DNA of 64,000 nucleotides. Origin: Siminovitchia terrae. GTDB taxonomy: Bacteria; Bacillota; Bacilli; Bacillales; Bacillaceae_C. A program made the position numbers and the translations under genes. The notes below the pieces were generated by a model. It was given only the letters and a program-made list of their open reading frames with translations. It was not told the origin of the DNA and ran no database searches. Within the stretch, counting starts at the first letter, position 1. Each line of letters begins with the position of its first letter. The stretch lies in assembly GCF_003605405.2 (NCBI RefSeq), contig NZ_QYTW02000007.1, positions 95,006 to 159,005 on the forward strand. The letters are read 5' to 3'. Below, in pieces: positions 47,596-56,382 of the stretch.

Positions 47596-47985
47596 GTAAT
47601 TCCATCAAATACGTACCAAGCAAGGATTATAAAGCATTTACGCAGGCATTAAGAAAGGTATATAGTGCTCTTGTCAAAATGTCTTTGAATTCTTCAAACA
47701 GCAATGGACAGCCTATCCAGGAGCCATTGACATATGGGAGGGAAACTTGAACATGTCGAGCTGCTCTTTGACTATGGTAGCGCTATTTGTAAAATCATGT
47801 ATACGACTAACGCTGTGGAAAGCATTCATTCAATTTTAGAAAAGTGACCCAAAAAGGAGCATTCCCTAATGAGAATGTTTACGCATTAAAGAACTTGAAA
47901 CAAAATGGGATGGCGGGTATATCCAAAACTGGGCCATGGTCAGGAACCAGTTGCTCCTTCATGAGGAGCTGGAAGATAAAGTTTT
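47596..47985 (+). pseudogene. C-terminal remnant of an IS256-family transposase
   Basis: Frames read RNSIKYVPSKDYKAFTQALRKVY, then in other frames AYPGAIDIWEGNLEHVELLFDYG, KIMYTTNAVESIHS, KVTQKGAFPNEN, and IQNWAMVRNQLLLHEELEDKV, the usual order in IS256 transposases. Multiple frameshifts, N-terminal part absent. Confidence 0.88.
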
Positions 47986-48214
47986 AATATACCTTGAGTA
48001 AAGTGTACTTACACACTTTATTTGACAAACCCAAATGCTTTAATACACAGCTCGATAACTCCAACTTGTTTAGACAATTCCTCCTGCGTAATCTACTTAG
48101 ATTTTTCGCAAAATGGCCCCAATTATACCCCAACTCCCTAAGTGCGACAGATCTTTTGCAACGGTAATAATCTCGCTTCTTCTTTCTTCGGGTTTTTTTG
48201 AGGATTCTTTTCAT
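47984..48214 (-). CDS. Small basic hypothetical ORF with strong RBS
   Basis: 76 codons from ATG 48214 behind CAAGGAGGAAG. The peptide is very rich in Lys and Arg (RILKKTRRKKKRDYYR). Other frames of the same stretch also read protein-like (ITQEELSKQVGVIELCIKAF), so this may be a frameshifted small HTH gene. Low certainty. Confidence 0.3.
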   Translation of the reverse strand: MKRILKKTRRKKKRDYYRCKRSVALRELGYNWGHFAKNLSRLRRRNCLNKLELSSCVLKHLGLSNKVCKYTLLKVY

Positions 48215-48250
48215 GGAACTTCCTCCTTGAGATAAATCAATGCCTTTTAA

Positions 48251-48438
48251 CTTCATTCAGCAGAAATCTCCCACTTCTATAAGTGGTGAGATGAATGCAT
48301 ATTGGTATTCCATTCAGTGGGGGGTCAAACCCCAGCTGAGTAAAGTCAAGCCTCCGGCGGATGCCACAGATTTTCAGAGGAAATTTATCGAGCAGAGCTC
48401 GATAAAATCTGGGCGAAAAAACGAAAGGCGCATTTGAT
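48251..48438 (+). repeat. Structured TTTAA-targeted element, copy 6 (188 bp)
   Basis: After TTTAA 48246-48250; ends TTTGAT. It contains AAAAAACGAAAGGCGC where others have AAATACGCCAAGGCGC, weakening the last hairpin. It lies directly upstream of the helD operator. Confidence 0.9.
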
Positions 48439-48439
48439 A

Positions 48440-48478
48440 GATACATCATTGACCGTTGGTCGGTCAGAGATGTATTCT
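48440..48478 (+). promoter_or_regulatory. Operator/promoter of helD
   Basis: AGATACATC...TTGACCGTTGGTCGGTCA...GATGTATTCT is a nested palindrome of TetR-operator style; TTGACC could be the -35 box. It lies 38 bases upstream of the helD start. Confidence 0.55.
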
Positions 48479-48515
48479 TTGTTTACTGACCATCTTTAGG
48501 GAGCGTGAAGAGTTG

Positions 48516-50858
48516 ATGAATGGAAATCAAGAGCGTAAGCATGAAGATGAGCGCATTCTCTATGTATTAAGAGAAATTGAAAAAAAAGAGGTTAAATTGG
48601 ATCGCCATTCTGGTGGATTGAAAAAAGATGTTATTCAACTAAGGAAAACCTTTTGGGATGATGTAAAAATAAATCTCGATAATCCTGAAGATGCTGGTGA
48701 AACTTTATCGAGCATTAGACAACAGACGGAGATGCTGTCCGAGAGGGAAAGAACGCACCGCCAGCTAGATAAGCAAAGGAAGACCTTATCTCGATTAAAA
48801 GATTCTCCATATTTCGCCCGAATTGATTTTCTCGAAAATGGGGAGGAGACAACAAATAACGTGTACCTTGGAGTTGCGAGTTTAATGGATGAAAATGAGG
48901 AAACATTTCTTATTTATGATTGGAGAGCCCCTATTTCCAGTATCTATTATGATTACCCTCCAGGACCAGCCCAGTACGAAACAGTAGAAGGAATAATTCA
49001 AGGAGAAATGGAGTTAAAGCGTCAGTTTATCACGAAAGACGGGCGAATCAAAACGATGTTTGATACGGGAGTAACCATTGGAGATGAACTTTTGAAAGAA
49101 GTACTTGGCAATAACTCGAGTACCAATATGAAAAGCATTGTTGCTACCATTCAGAAAGAGCAAAATCAGATTATTCGTAATGTGAAAAGCAAGTATTTAG
49201 TTGTACAAGGGGTTGCTGGAAGTGGGAAAACCTCTGCAGCCCTTCAAAGAGTTGCCTATTTGCTTTATCGCTACCAGAATGAGATCACGGCAGAAAATAT
49301 TATGCTTTTTTCACCTAATTCTTTATTTAATCGCTACATTGCTTCCGTCCTCCCTGATTTAGGGGAGGACAATATGCAACAGCTCACATTCCCAGAATAT
49401 GTAGAGAAGCGTCTTGGAAAACAGTTTGATGTTGAACATCCATTTACACAAATGGAATATATGCTTACATGTCAGGAACATAAAATGTATCCTGCTAGAA
49501 GAAAAGGAATACGGTATAAAGCGAGTAATGATTTTAAAACTTTGATTGATTCCTATGTTGTTGTTCTCTCGAGTGAATACCTTATCTTTAAAAATATTTC
49601 TTTCCGGGGAGAAGTGTTGATTGGAGCTAAACAAATCAAAAGCTATTTTTATTCACTGGATGCATATATTTCCATTCCAAATCGTATGCAGTTAGTAAAG
49701 GAGTGGCTTTTAAAAGAGTTAGTAAAGAAAGAAAAATTGGAGAGAACCAAAGATTGGGTAATAGAAGAGAGTGATCTGTTAGATCTTGAAGAGTATACAA
49801 AAGTTTATAGTGAGTTACTAAAGGAAGGAAGATTTTCTGAAAATACGTTCGACGATTTTGAACAGGAGCAAAAGAAAATAGCTAAAAAGATTGTCAAAAA
49901 ACACTTTAAACCAATACGAACAGCTGTACAGAAGCTAAAGTTTATTAATGTAGCAGCGCTTTACAGCCAATTGTTTAAACAGAAAAATAACATAAACCAA
50001 AAGCTTAATGTTACATTACCTGAAAGTTGGGAAGAAATTTGTTCGTATACATTAAAAAAGCTACAGAGAAAAGAACTGACGTATGAAGATGCAGCGCCTT
50101 ATTTGTATCTCCAAGATAAACTTGAGGGAAAAAGAATAAATACAAGAATACGCCATTTATTTATTGACGAGGCACAGGATTATTCACCCTTTCAGTTTTT
50201 TGTTCTTCAGCAACTTTTTCCTTATTGCCGAATGACGATTTTAGGTGATTTTAATCAGGCGATTTATGCCCATACTCTAAATGCACCAACCTTACTATCA
50301 AGCGAATTATATCAAAAGGAAAATTTTGAGAAAGTAGTGTTAACGAAAAGCTACCGTTCAACTCGTCAAATCGTTGACTTTACAAAAGGAATTATAGAAG
50401 AAGGAGAAACCATTGAAGCTTTTAACAGAAATGGTCTGAAGCCTACTATTACGAAAGTAGAGGATCTGGACACCCTCCAGTCTCGAATAATACAGAAGAT
50501 TCGGCAACTGCAGTCAGCAAACTATGAAACGATTGCAGTGATATGTAAAACGGGAAAAGAAAGCAGAGAAGCCTATGACCGATTAAGTAAGCATATATAT
50601 ATCCAGTTGATGGAACATAGTTCGAGTACTTATCAAAAAGGTATCCTGATTTTGCCTGCTTATTTGGCAAAGGGAATCGAATTTGATGCTGTGATCATAT
50701 ACGATGCTTCTCATATAAAATATGGAAAAGAATTTGAAAGGAAACTTTTTTACACTGCATCTACGAGAGCTATGCATGAGCTTCATCTTTTCTCCGTAGG
50801 TGAGATGAGTCCGTTTATAAATAAGATTCCTGCAAATTCGTATGAGATTAGAGTGTAA
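48516..50858 (+). CDS. helD: RNA-polymerase-recycling helicase-like ATPase HelD
   Basis: 780 residues from ATG 48516 (GGGAGCGTGAAG upstream). N-terminal long coiled-coil arm (KKEVKLDRHSGGLKKDV...), Walker A GVAGSGKTSA (about residue 236), Walker B HLFIDEAQDYSPFQFF and ILGDFNQAIY, and C-terminal UvrD motifs (SYRSTRQI, YTASTRAM). HelD removes stalled RNA polymerase from DNA, and some forms give rifamycin tolerance. An operator-like palindrome just upstream suggests inducible expression, so this may be a specialised paralogue. Confidence 0.92.
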   Translation: MNGNQERKHEDERILYVLREIEKKEVKLDRHSGGLKKDVIQLRKTFWDDVKINLDNPEDAGETLSSIRQQTEMLSERERTHRQLDKQRKTLSRLKDSPYFARIDFLENGEETTNNVYLGVASLMDENEETFLIYDWRAPISSIYYDYPPGPAQYETVEGIIQGEMELKRQFITKDGRIKTMFDTGVTIGDELLKEVLGNNSSTNMKSIVATIQKEQNQIIRNVKSKYLVVQGVAGSGKTSAALQRVAYLLYRYQNEITAENIMLFSPNSLFNRYIASVLPDLGEDNMQQLTFPEYVEKRLGKQFDVEHPFTQMEYMLTCQEHKMYPARRKGIRYKASNDFKTLIDSYVVVLSSEYLIFKNISFRGEVLIGAKQIKSYFYSLDAYISIPNRMQLVKEWLLKELVKKEKLERTKDWVIEESDLLDLEEYTKVYSELLKEGRFSENTFDDFEQEQKKIAKKIVKKHFKPIRTAVQKLKFINVAALYSQLFKQKNNINQKLNVTLPESWEEICSYTLKKLQRKELTYEDAAPYLYLQDKLEGKRINTRIRHLFIDEAQDYSPFQFFVLQQLFPYCRMTILGDFNQAIYAHTLNAPTLLSSELYQKENFEKVVLTKSYRSTRQIVDFTKGIIEEGETIEAFNRNGLKPTITKVEDLDTLQSRIIQKIRQLQSANYETIAVICKTGKESREAYDRLSKHIYIQLMEHSSSTYQKGILILPAYLAKGIEFDAVIIYDASHIKYGKEFERKLFYTASTRAMHELHLFSVGEMSPFINKIPANSYEIRV

Positions 50859-50933
50859 GTAGAATTTCAATGAGGAATTGCTAAATAAATATCTTAAGTT
50901 TACCATCGATACATTTCCTAATTTATGAAAAAT

Positions 50934-50976
50934 AAAGGCCGATGATTCCTTAACGTAGGGAAAACCGGCTTTTTCA
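50934..50976 (+). terminator. Terminator downstream of helD
   Basis: AAAGGCCG...CCGGCTTTTT with a ~25-base loop region. Confidence 0.6.
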
Positions 50977-51473
50977 TTCAGAAATTGTCTTAGTGCATGT
51001 CCTCTGTGTTAAGCAACTGATGTAGATTTGAAATAAAGTAGTGATTTTTATAAAAAAGATGCGATAAAATATTAATGTAAAGCTGATATTACATGGGTAC
51101 AGTCGTGTTTTGATCAAACTTTATATTAAAGCTACATCAAGCAATCTTATACAAAAAATAAACTAGTGTGGATTTGAAATAAAGTTCGGTACTGACTGAG
51201 CTCTAAAAAAAGAGGGCTTGTGATGCCCTCTTTTATGTGATCTTATTTTTGTACAGTCACACTTCATGTCTAAGTATTATTTTGTGTCGGCCGACACAGC
51301 GTGTTTAACGGATTCGCCTCCGGTATGGATTTCACGCAGCCCCTGCTCATTGACTCGTTATTCAACTAATGTAGCAGGTTAGTTTTAAAATAACTCTCGA
51401 AATTACACTTTACATATACTCAATTTTATGTTAGATTACTCAATAATAAAATTGACAAAGGGAGGTGCAAGCA
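50977..51473. other. Intergenic stretch before the cfr leader
   Basis: Holds a 3' part of the dispersed repeat (about 51046-51165, with GTTTTGATCAAACTTTATATTAAAGCTACA as two joined motifs), a terminator hairpin AAAGAGGGC/GCCCTCTTT at 51208-51236, and a perfect TGTGTCGGCCGACACA palindrome at 51283-51298 in a more GC-rich patch. No gene recognised. Confidence 0.5.
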
Positions 51474-51635
51474 ATGTTAACTGTTTTTAGAATTCTGTTT
51501 GGTAAAAATGTAAAACTTGGTAATGGTTTAGCAGACAAAGGGAGGAGTCTGTCCTTTTTTATGCTATACAACCATACAAAAACAGTTATCGGAGCTTTGC
51601 CCCTATGCCAATTAAATTACAAGGCAATGACTTAG
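51474..51635 (+). CDS. Leader ORF of the cfr-type gene (53 aa)
   Basis: ATG 51474 follows GGGAGGTGCAAGCA. The 53-codon ORF spans TTATCGG (51586-51592), which is complementary to CCGATAA (51678-51684), the 5' arm of the terminator before cfr. Ribosome position on this ORF could therefore decide whether the terminator forms, a layout typical of drug-induced attenuation. The peptide itself has no known family. Confidence 0.6.
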   Translation: MLTVFRILFGKNVKLGNGLADKGRSLSFFMLYNHTKTVIGALPLCQLNYKAMT

Positions 51636-51673
51636 AGCCCTTATTTATTTGAGCATTTTTTTATTTTAAGTTT

Positions 51674-51704
51674 GGCACCGATAATTCTATTGGTGCTTTT
51701 TTTG
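51674..51704 (+). terminator. Attenuator terminator upstream of cfr-type gene
   Basis: GCACCGATA / TATTGGTGC stem, ATTC loop, seven T. It lies between the leader ORF and the methyltransferase start. Confidence 0.8.
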
Positions 51705-51786
51705 TGTTTATTTTTAACTTAAGGGATAGACAACTCCTTTCTATTTACTCCTAAAAACTAGAGAGTCTTATGGAAGGATGAGAAAG

Positions 51787-52842
51787 ATGCAATTAAAACA
51801 AAGCAATAAGTATATAAGAATAAAAGAATTCTTAAGGGAACATAATTACCCTAATTTTAGAATGAAACAAATATTGAATGCCATTTTTAAAGAAAGAATA
51901 AATAAATTCAACGCAATTAATGTACTTCCAAAATCGTTAAGAGAAATTTTAGTTAAGGAATTTGGAGAGTCTATTTTAGATATTGCTCCTTTGAAGGAAC
52001 AATATTCTGAGCAAGTCACTAAAGTCTTATTTGAAATTTCAGGAAATGAAAAAATAGAAACGGTAAATATGAAATATAAAGCTGGGTGGGAATCATTTTG
52101 TATATCTTCTCAGTGCGGATGTAATTTCGGGTGTAAATTTTGTGCAACAGGTGACATTGGGCTAAAAAGAAATTTGACTTCTGATGAAATAACTGACCAA
52201 ATCCTCCATTTTTACTTACAAGGTCATTCAATAGATAGTATTTCTTTTATGGGGATGGGAGAAGCGTTAGCCAATGTACAAGTTTTTGATGCCTTAGATG
52301 TACTCACTGATCCTACGCTGTTTGCTTTAAGCCCTCGCAGGTTATCTATTTCAACTATCGGTATTATACCAAGTATAAAAAAAATGACTCTGAATTATCC
52401 GCAAGTCAACCTTACGTTTTCATTACATTCTCCTTTTAATGAACAGCGAAGCAAGTTAATGCCAATTAATGAACGCTTCCCATTATTGGATGTAATGGAC
52501 ACATTAGATGAGCATATACGTGTGACCTCGAGAAAAGTTTATATTGCTTATATTATGTTGCCCGGAGTTAATGATTCTATTGACCATGCGAAAGAAGTAG
52601 TAAAGCTTTTAAGAGGTAGATATAAGCGAGGGAATTTGTTCCATGTAAACATCATTAGATATAACCCAACTATTAGTTCACCTATGAGGTTTGAAGAAGT
52701 AAATGAGAATCATGTTGTAAACTTCTATAAAGAATTAAAGTCAGCAGGAATTAACGTTACTATTAGAAGTCAATTTGGCATTGATATAGATGCTGCTTGC
52801 GGGCAATTGTATGGAAATTACCAAAAAAACAATAACCAATAA
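51787..52842 (+). CDS. cfr: Cfr-type 23S rRNA (adenine-2503 C8) methyltransferase
   Basis: 351 residues from ATG 51787 (GGAAGGATGAG upstream), a start that reproduces Cfr numbering: radical-SAM cysteines at C112, C116 and C119 (CGCNFGCKFCATGDIG) and the methyl-carrying C338 (DIDAACGQLYG). Stretches such as KAGWESFCISSQCG and LSPRRLSISTIGIIPS match S. sciuri Cfr as I remember it and differ from housekeeping RlmN. C8 methylation of A2503 gives resistance to phenicols, lincosamides, oxazolidinones, pleuromutilins and streptogramin A. It is followed by a second L3 gene. Confidence 0.93.
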   Translation: MQLKQSNKYIRIKEFLREHNYPNFRMKQILNAIFKERINKFNAINVLPKSLREILVKEFGESILDIAPLKEQYSEQVTKVLFEISGNEKIETVNMKYKAGWESFCISSQCGCNFGCKFCATGDIGLKRNLTSDEITDQILHFYLQGHSIDSISFMGMGEALANVQVFDALDVLTDPTLFALSPRRLSISTIGIIPSIKKMTLNYPQVNLTFSLHSPFNEQRSKLMPINERFPLLDVMDTLDEHIRVTSRKVYIAYIMLPGVNDSIDHAKEVVKLLRGRYKRGNLFHVNIIRYNPTISSPMRFEEVNENHVVNFYKELKSAGINVTIRSQFGIDIDAACGQLYGNYQKNNNQ

Positions 52843-52857
52843 ATAAAGGTGAGAGTA

Positions 52858-52884
52858 ATGTATAGAACGTGGGAAGTACCCTAA
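52858..52884 (+). CDS. 8-codon leader ORF before the L3 paralogue
   Basis: AAAGGTGAGAGTA precedes ATG; the peptide is MYRTWEVP. It lies in the 86-base gap between cfr and the L3 gene. Such tiny ORFs commonly sense ribosome-binding drugs; this role is inference. Confidence 0.4.
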   Translation: MYRTWEVP

Positions 52885-52928
52885 TAGCTTATTACTAACG
52901 ATGAATTAAAATTATTTGGAGGATATTT

Positions 52929-53546
52929 ATGATAAAAGGAATCTTAGGAAGAAAAATAGGCATGTCTCAAGTGTTTAGTGATAGTGGAAATCCCATAGTT
53001 GTGACCGTTGTTGAAGTGGAAGAGAATGTTGTGTTACAGAAGAAAACGTTAGAAAGTGACGGATACGATGCAATCCAAATTGGATTTTCTGATAAAAAAA
53101 TTCCAAACAAATCGGAAATTGGAAGAAGTCAAAAGGCAAATACCAATCCTAAACGATATGTTAAAGAAATTCGTGGAGCATCATTAGATGTTGGAAAACG
53201 TATTAGTGCAGATATATTCCAAAAAGACGACTTAGTAGATGTTACTGGTATATCGAAAGGAAAAGGATTTCAAGGTGTCATTAAAAGACATGGACTTAGT
53301 GGAGGTCCTGCATCTCACGGTTCAAAATTCCATCGAGGTCCTGGTTCCATCGGTGTAATCGCCAAAAATGACGGCATGAAAGTGGCCAAAGGAAAAAAAT
53401 TGCCCGGACGTTTGGGTGGAAAACAGACCACTATTCAAAATCTTACAATCATAAAGGTTGATAGCGAACGTAACTTGTTGTTAATTAAAGGAAATATCCC
53501 CGGAGCTAAAAAGTCGTTTGTAAAAATAGAAACTGCAATTAAATAA
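52929..53546 (+). CDS. rplC: Divergent second copy of ribosomal protein L3
   Basis: 205 residues, ATG behind TTTGGAGGATATTT. Clear L3: [70 protein letters not shown]. It is not in a ribosomal-protein operon and so must be a paralogue. The loop at 121-163, which approaches the peptidyl-transferase centre, differs strongly from normal Bacillus L3 ([20 protein letters not shown] here against [20 protein letters not shown] from memory) and has about three extra residues before GKKLPGR. L3 changes in this loop are known to give oxazolidinone and pleuromutilin resistance. Confidence 0.93.
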   Translation: MIKGILGRKIGMSQVFSDSGNPIVVTVVEVEENVVLQKKTLESDGYDAIQIGFSDKKIPNKSEIGRSQKANTNPKRYVKEIRGASLDVGKRISADIFQKDDLVDVTGISKGKGFQGVIKRHGLSGGPASHGSKFHRGPGSIGVIAKNDGMKVAKGKKLPGRLGGKQTTIQNLTIIKVDSERNLLLIKGNIPGAKKSFVKIETAIK

Positions 53547-53570
53547 TTGAATGAAAAATGGTGATGATTA

Positions 53571-54367
53571 GTGTTAAACAAAAAGAGTAATTTCAGCCAA
53601 AGTATTAGTAGAGATAATGCAGTCATTACGGATTTTTTGACGTTGACTGACAATGATAACATTCAACTACCGTCCATCGTGGCAAGAGTTAACGATTATG
53701 AAATAAATTTAAACGATTTAACTTCATTCAGCAGAAGTCTCCCACATCTGTAAGTGGTGAGATGAATGCATATTGGTATTCCATTCAGTGGGGGTTCAAA
53801 CCCTGGCTGAATAAAGTCAAAGCCTCCGGCGGATGCCACAGATTTTCAGCGGAAATTTATCGAGCGGAGCTCGATAAAATCTGGGCGCAAATACGCCAAG
53901 GCGCATTTGATATATTGAGCTGATTAACGACATGAAGTTGGGTATCATACCTTCTGAAATGTCTTCATCAGACTTTGAGAGTTATTATTGTGCTCTTGAA
54001 TCAGTCATTGAACATGAATGAGGATAGGAGCATTTCTGGATGGGAACCTGATAAAGAACAAATTACTGATTGTATGCAAGAATTATTTGACGAGTTTGGA
54101 ATTAATGTATCAGAGGATTACTCTAAACAGGAGATTGAAAAATTAGTATTGCAAGAATTGCGTATGCAACGATTTATTGATAATCAGTTGGGAGACAATA
54201 GTGTATCCAAGGAAAAGATTGAACACGAGTACCAAAAATCACCTGAAAACGGGGCTATGCAAAAGGAATACATTCGTGTTATCCTTGAATATGAAAAGCG
54301 TGAAGAGAAATATAAAGCCTTTGTTCTCGGATTGAAAAAAGCAGCGTCAATTGAAACTTATTTATAA
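53571..54367 (+). pseudogene. SurA/PrsA-N-like gene, broken by an element and a frameshift
   Basis: The first part ends LPSIVARVNDYEINLNDL and is cut by the structured element at 53722. Exact removal joins it in frame to NIELINDMKLGIIPSEMSSSDFESYYCALESVIEHE, then a frameshift near 54020 leads to DKEQITDCMQELFDEFGINVSEDY and ELRMQRFIDNQLGDNSVSKE. The pattern resembles the N-terminal chaperone domain of peptidyl-prolyl isomerases (SurA_N). GTG/TTG start near 53571 behind GGTGATGATTA. Confidence 0.75.
53722..53911 (+). repeat. Structured TTTAA-targeted element, copy 7, inside the SurA-like gene (190 bp)
   Basis: After TTTAA 53717-53721; ends TTTGAT. Removal joins ...GATTTAA to ATATTGAG and restores one continuous reading frame (NDL-N-IELIND), without any duplicated target bases. 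Confidence 0.95.
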
Positions 54368-54665
54368 TTTCGCTTTTCTAAAAGGCCGTTGGACATATTT
54401 TAATAAACAAAATTGAAAGGACTGAACTTACAATAATGATTCAATAATCCATAACCCATTTAAAATAAATATTTCAAACTTTTAGGGTATAGGATTAGTC
54501 TAATCATTTTTATAAGTCAGTTTGACACCTAATGTACCAAATCGTATTGGTATATTTGGGGCTTTTAAATATGAAATTTGATTAATCCTTCCAAATTTTT
54601 TGGAAGGATTTTTATTTTTTCTATAATAGAATATAAACTACATTCTAATGAAAAGGAGAGATAAT
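54368..54665 (+). promoter_or_regulatory. Leader region of the ABC-F gene: terminator and promoter
   Basis: AATCCTTCCAAA / TTTGGAAGGATTTTT is a hairpin with T-run (54584-54615). TTGGAA (54600-54605) and TATAAT (54622-54627), 16 bases apart, may form the promoter for the leader transcript. An ACCAAAT hairpin lies just before. Confidence 0.5.
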
Positions 54666-54746
54666 ATGTCTTTAGAATTGGATGTTACACATGAATTGCT
54701 CCGTATAAGTCGTTATACTCCATCAAACTTGTACGGAGAAATTTAG
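54666..54746 (+). CDS. 26-aa leader peptide of the ABC-F gene
   Basis: ATG 54666 behind AAAAGGAGAGATAAT; peptide MSLELDVTHELLRISRYTPS then NLYGEI. The ORF contains CTCCGTATAAGT / ACTTGTACGGAG (54699-54710 / 54727-54738). Downstream, CTTTGTATA (54765-54773) pairs with TATACAAAG (54792-54800), covering the ABC-F RBS. AAGTCG in the leader can instead pair with CGACTT, which would free the RBS. This is the classic translational-attenuation layout. Confidence 0.7.
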   Translation: MSLELDVTHELLRISRYTPSNLYGEI

Positions 54747-54811
54747 AATAGATGGGGATGCCGACTTTGTATAAAAAATAAAAAGTGTTGATATACAAAG
54801 GAGGAATTATT

Positions 54812-56290
54812 ATGTCAATGATACAAGTTCAAGACTTAACTTTTTCTTATCCAGGTAGTTTTGACAATGTTTTTGAAGGTGTAAACTTTCATATAGATAC
54901 AGATTGGAAACTTGGATTTATCGGGAGGAATGGACGAGGAAAAACTACATTTTTTAATCTATTATTAGGGAATTATGAGTATAGTGGGAAAATCATTTCT
55001 TCAGCAGAATTTAATTATTTCCCTTATCCAGTTTCAAATAATAACAAGTACACGTATGAAATCTTAGAAGAAATTTATCCGCAAGCAGAAGATTGGGAAT
55101 TTCTCCGTGAAATATCCTATCTAAATGTTGATACTGAGATTATGTACCGACCGTTTAAAACATTATCAAATGGAGAACAAACAAAGGTGTTACTTGCTGC
55201 ACTTTTTTTGAATGAGGATCAATTTCTATTGATTGATGAGCCAACTAATCATCTAGACACTGATGCCCGAAAGGTAGTTTCTAATTATCTAAGGAAGAAA
55301 AAAGGGTTTATTTTAATTTCACATGACAGAATCTTTTTAGATGGATGTGTTGACCATATCTTATCTATAAATAGAGCAAATATTGAAGTGCAAAGTGGTA
55401 ACTATTCTTCTTGGAAGTTAAATTTTGATAGACAACAAGAACACGAAGAGGCAACAAATGAGCGTCTACAAAAAGACATCGGGAGATTAAAACAATCTTC
55501 AAAGCGATCAGCAGGTTGGTCTAGTCAAGTAGAAGCTTCCAAAAACGGGACAACAAATTCGGGTTCTAAGTTGGATAAGGGTTTTGTAGGACATAAAGCG
55601 GCAAAGATGATGAAGAGAGCAAAGAACCTTGAATCAAGGCAACAAAAAGCTATTGAGGAAAAGTCAAAACTGCTAAAAAATGTGGAAAAAAACGAGTCAT
55701 TAAAATTAGAATCATTGGAATTTCAGTCAAATGAATTGATTGTTTTGGCTGATGTGTCTGTTAAGTACGATGACCGAATAGTGAATAAGCCGATTAGCTT
55801 TAGAGTAGAACAAGGTGACCGAATTGTACTTGATGGAAAGAATGGAAGCGGAAAAAGTAGTATCCTAAAACTAATTCTAGGAAATCCGATACAACATACT
55901 GGCTCAATGAATTTAGGTTCAGGCCTCATCATTTCCTATGTCCAACAAGATACTTCTCATTTAAAGGGACTGTTATCGGACTTTATTGAAGAGCATGAGA
56001 TTGATGAAACGTTATTTAAATCCATCCTACGTAAGATGGATTTTGATCGAATTCAATTTGAGAAAGATATATCTCATTATTCTGGTGGACAAAAGAAAAA
56101 GCTGCTTATAGCCAAAAGTTTATGTGAAAAAGCTCATTTATATATTTGGGATGAACCCTTAAATTTTATTGATATTTATTCGCGCATGCAGATTGAAGAT
56201 CTTATTCAAAAATTTAATCCCACAATGGTTATTGTTGAGCATGATCAGGCATTTCAACAAACAGTTGCAACAAAAACTATATCTATGTAG
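54812..56290 (+). CDS. Lsa-type ABC-F ribosomal protection protein
   Basis: 492 residues from ATG 54812 (AAAGGAGGAATTATT). Two ABC domains without membrane helices: Walker A GRNGRGKTTFFNLLLG and GKNGSGKSSILKLILG, signatures LSNGEQTKV and YSGGQKKKL, Walker B LLIDEPTNHLD and IWDEPLNFID, with a basic interdomain linker at about 200-320 that reaches the ribosome. TDWKLGFIGRNGRGKTTF is typical of Lsa proteins, which displace lincosamides, streptogramin A and pleuromutilins. It shares drug classes with the cfr gene upstream. Confidence 0.9.
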   Translation: MSMIQVQDLTFSYPGSFDNVFEGVNFHIDTDWKLGFIGRNGRGKTTFFNLLLGNYEYSGKIISSAEFNYFPYPVSNNNKYTYEILEEIYPQAEDWEFLREISYLNVDTEIMYRPFKTLSNGEQTKVLLAALFLNEDQFLLIDEPTNHLDTDARKVVSNYLRKKKGFILISHDRIFLDGCVDHILSINRANIEVQSGNYSSWKLNFDRQQEHEEATNERLQKDIGRLKQSSKRSAGWSSQVEASKNGTTNSGSKLDKGFVGHKAAKMMKRAKNLESRQQKAIEEKSKLLKNVEKNESLKLESLEFQSNELIVLADVSVKYDDRIVNKPISFRVEQGDRIVLDGKNGSGKSSILKLILGNPIQHTGSMNLGSGLIISYVQQDTSHLKGLLSDFIEEHEIDETLFKSILRKMDFDRIQFEKDISHYSGGQKKKLLIAKSLCEKAHLYIWDEPLNFIDIYSRMQIEDLIQKFNPTMVIVEHDQAFQQTVATKTISM

Positions 56291-56347
56291 TTTAAAATTA
56301 AGAAATGATGATATTACCAGTAAATCCGGTTATTAAACTTTAGGGGG

Positions 56348-56382
56348 CGTTAATCGAAGAAGGATTAACGCTTTTTTTGTAA
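56348..56382 (+). terminator. Terminator of the ABC-F gene
   Basis: GGCGTTAATC / GATTAACGC stem with GAAGAAG loop and seven T. Confidence 0.85.
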
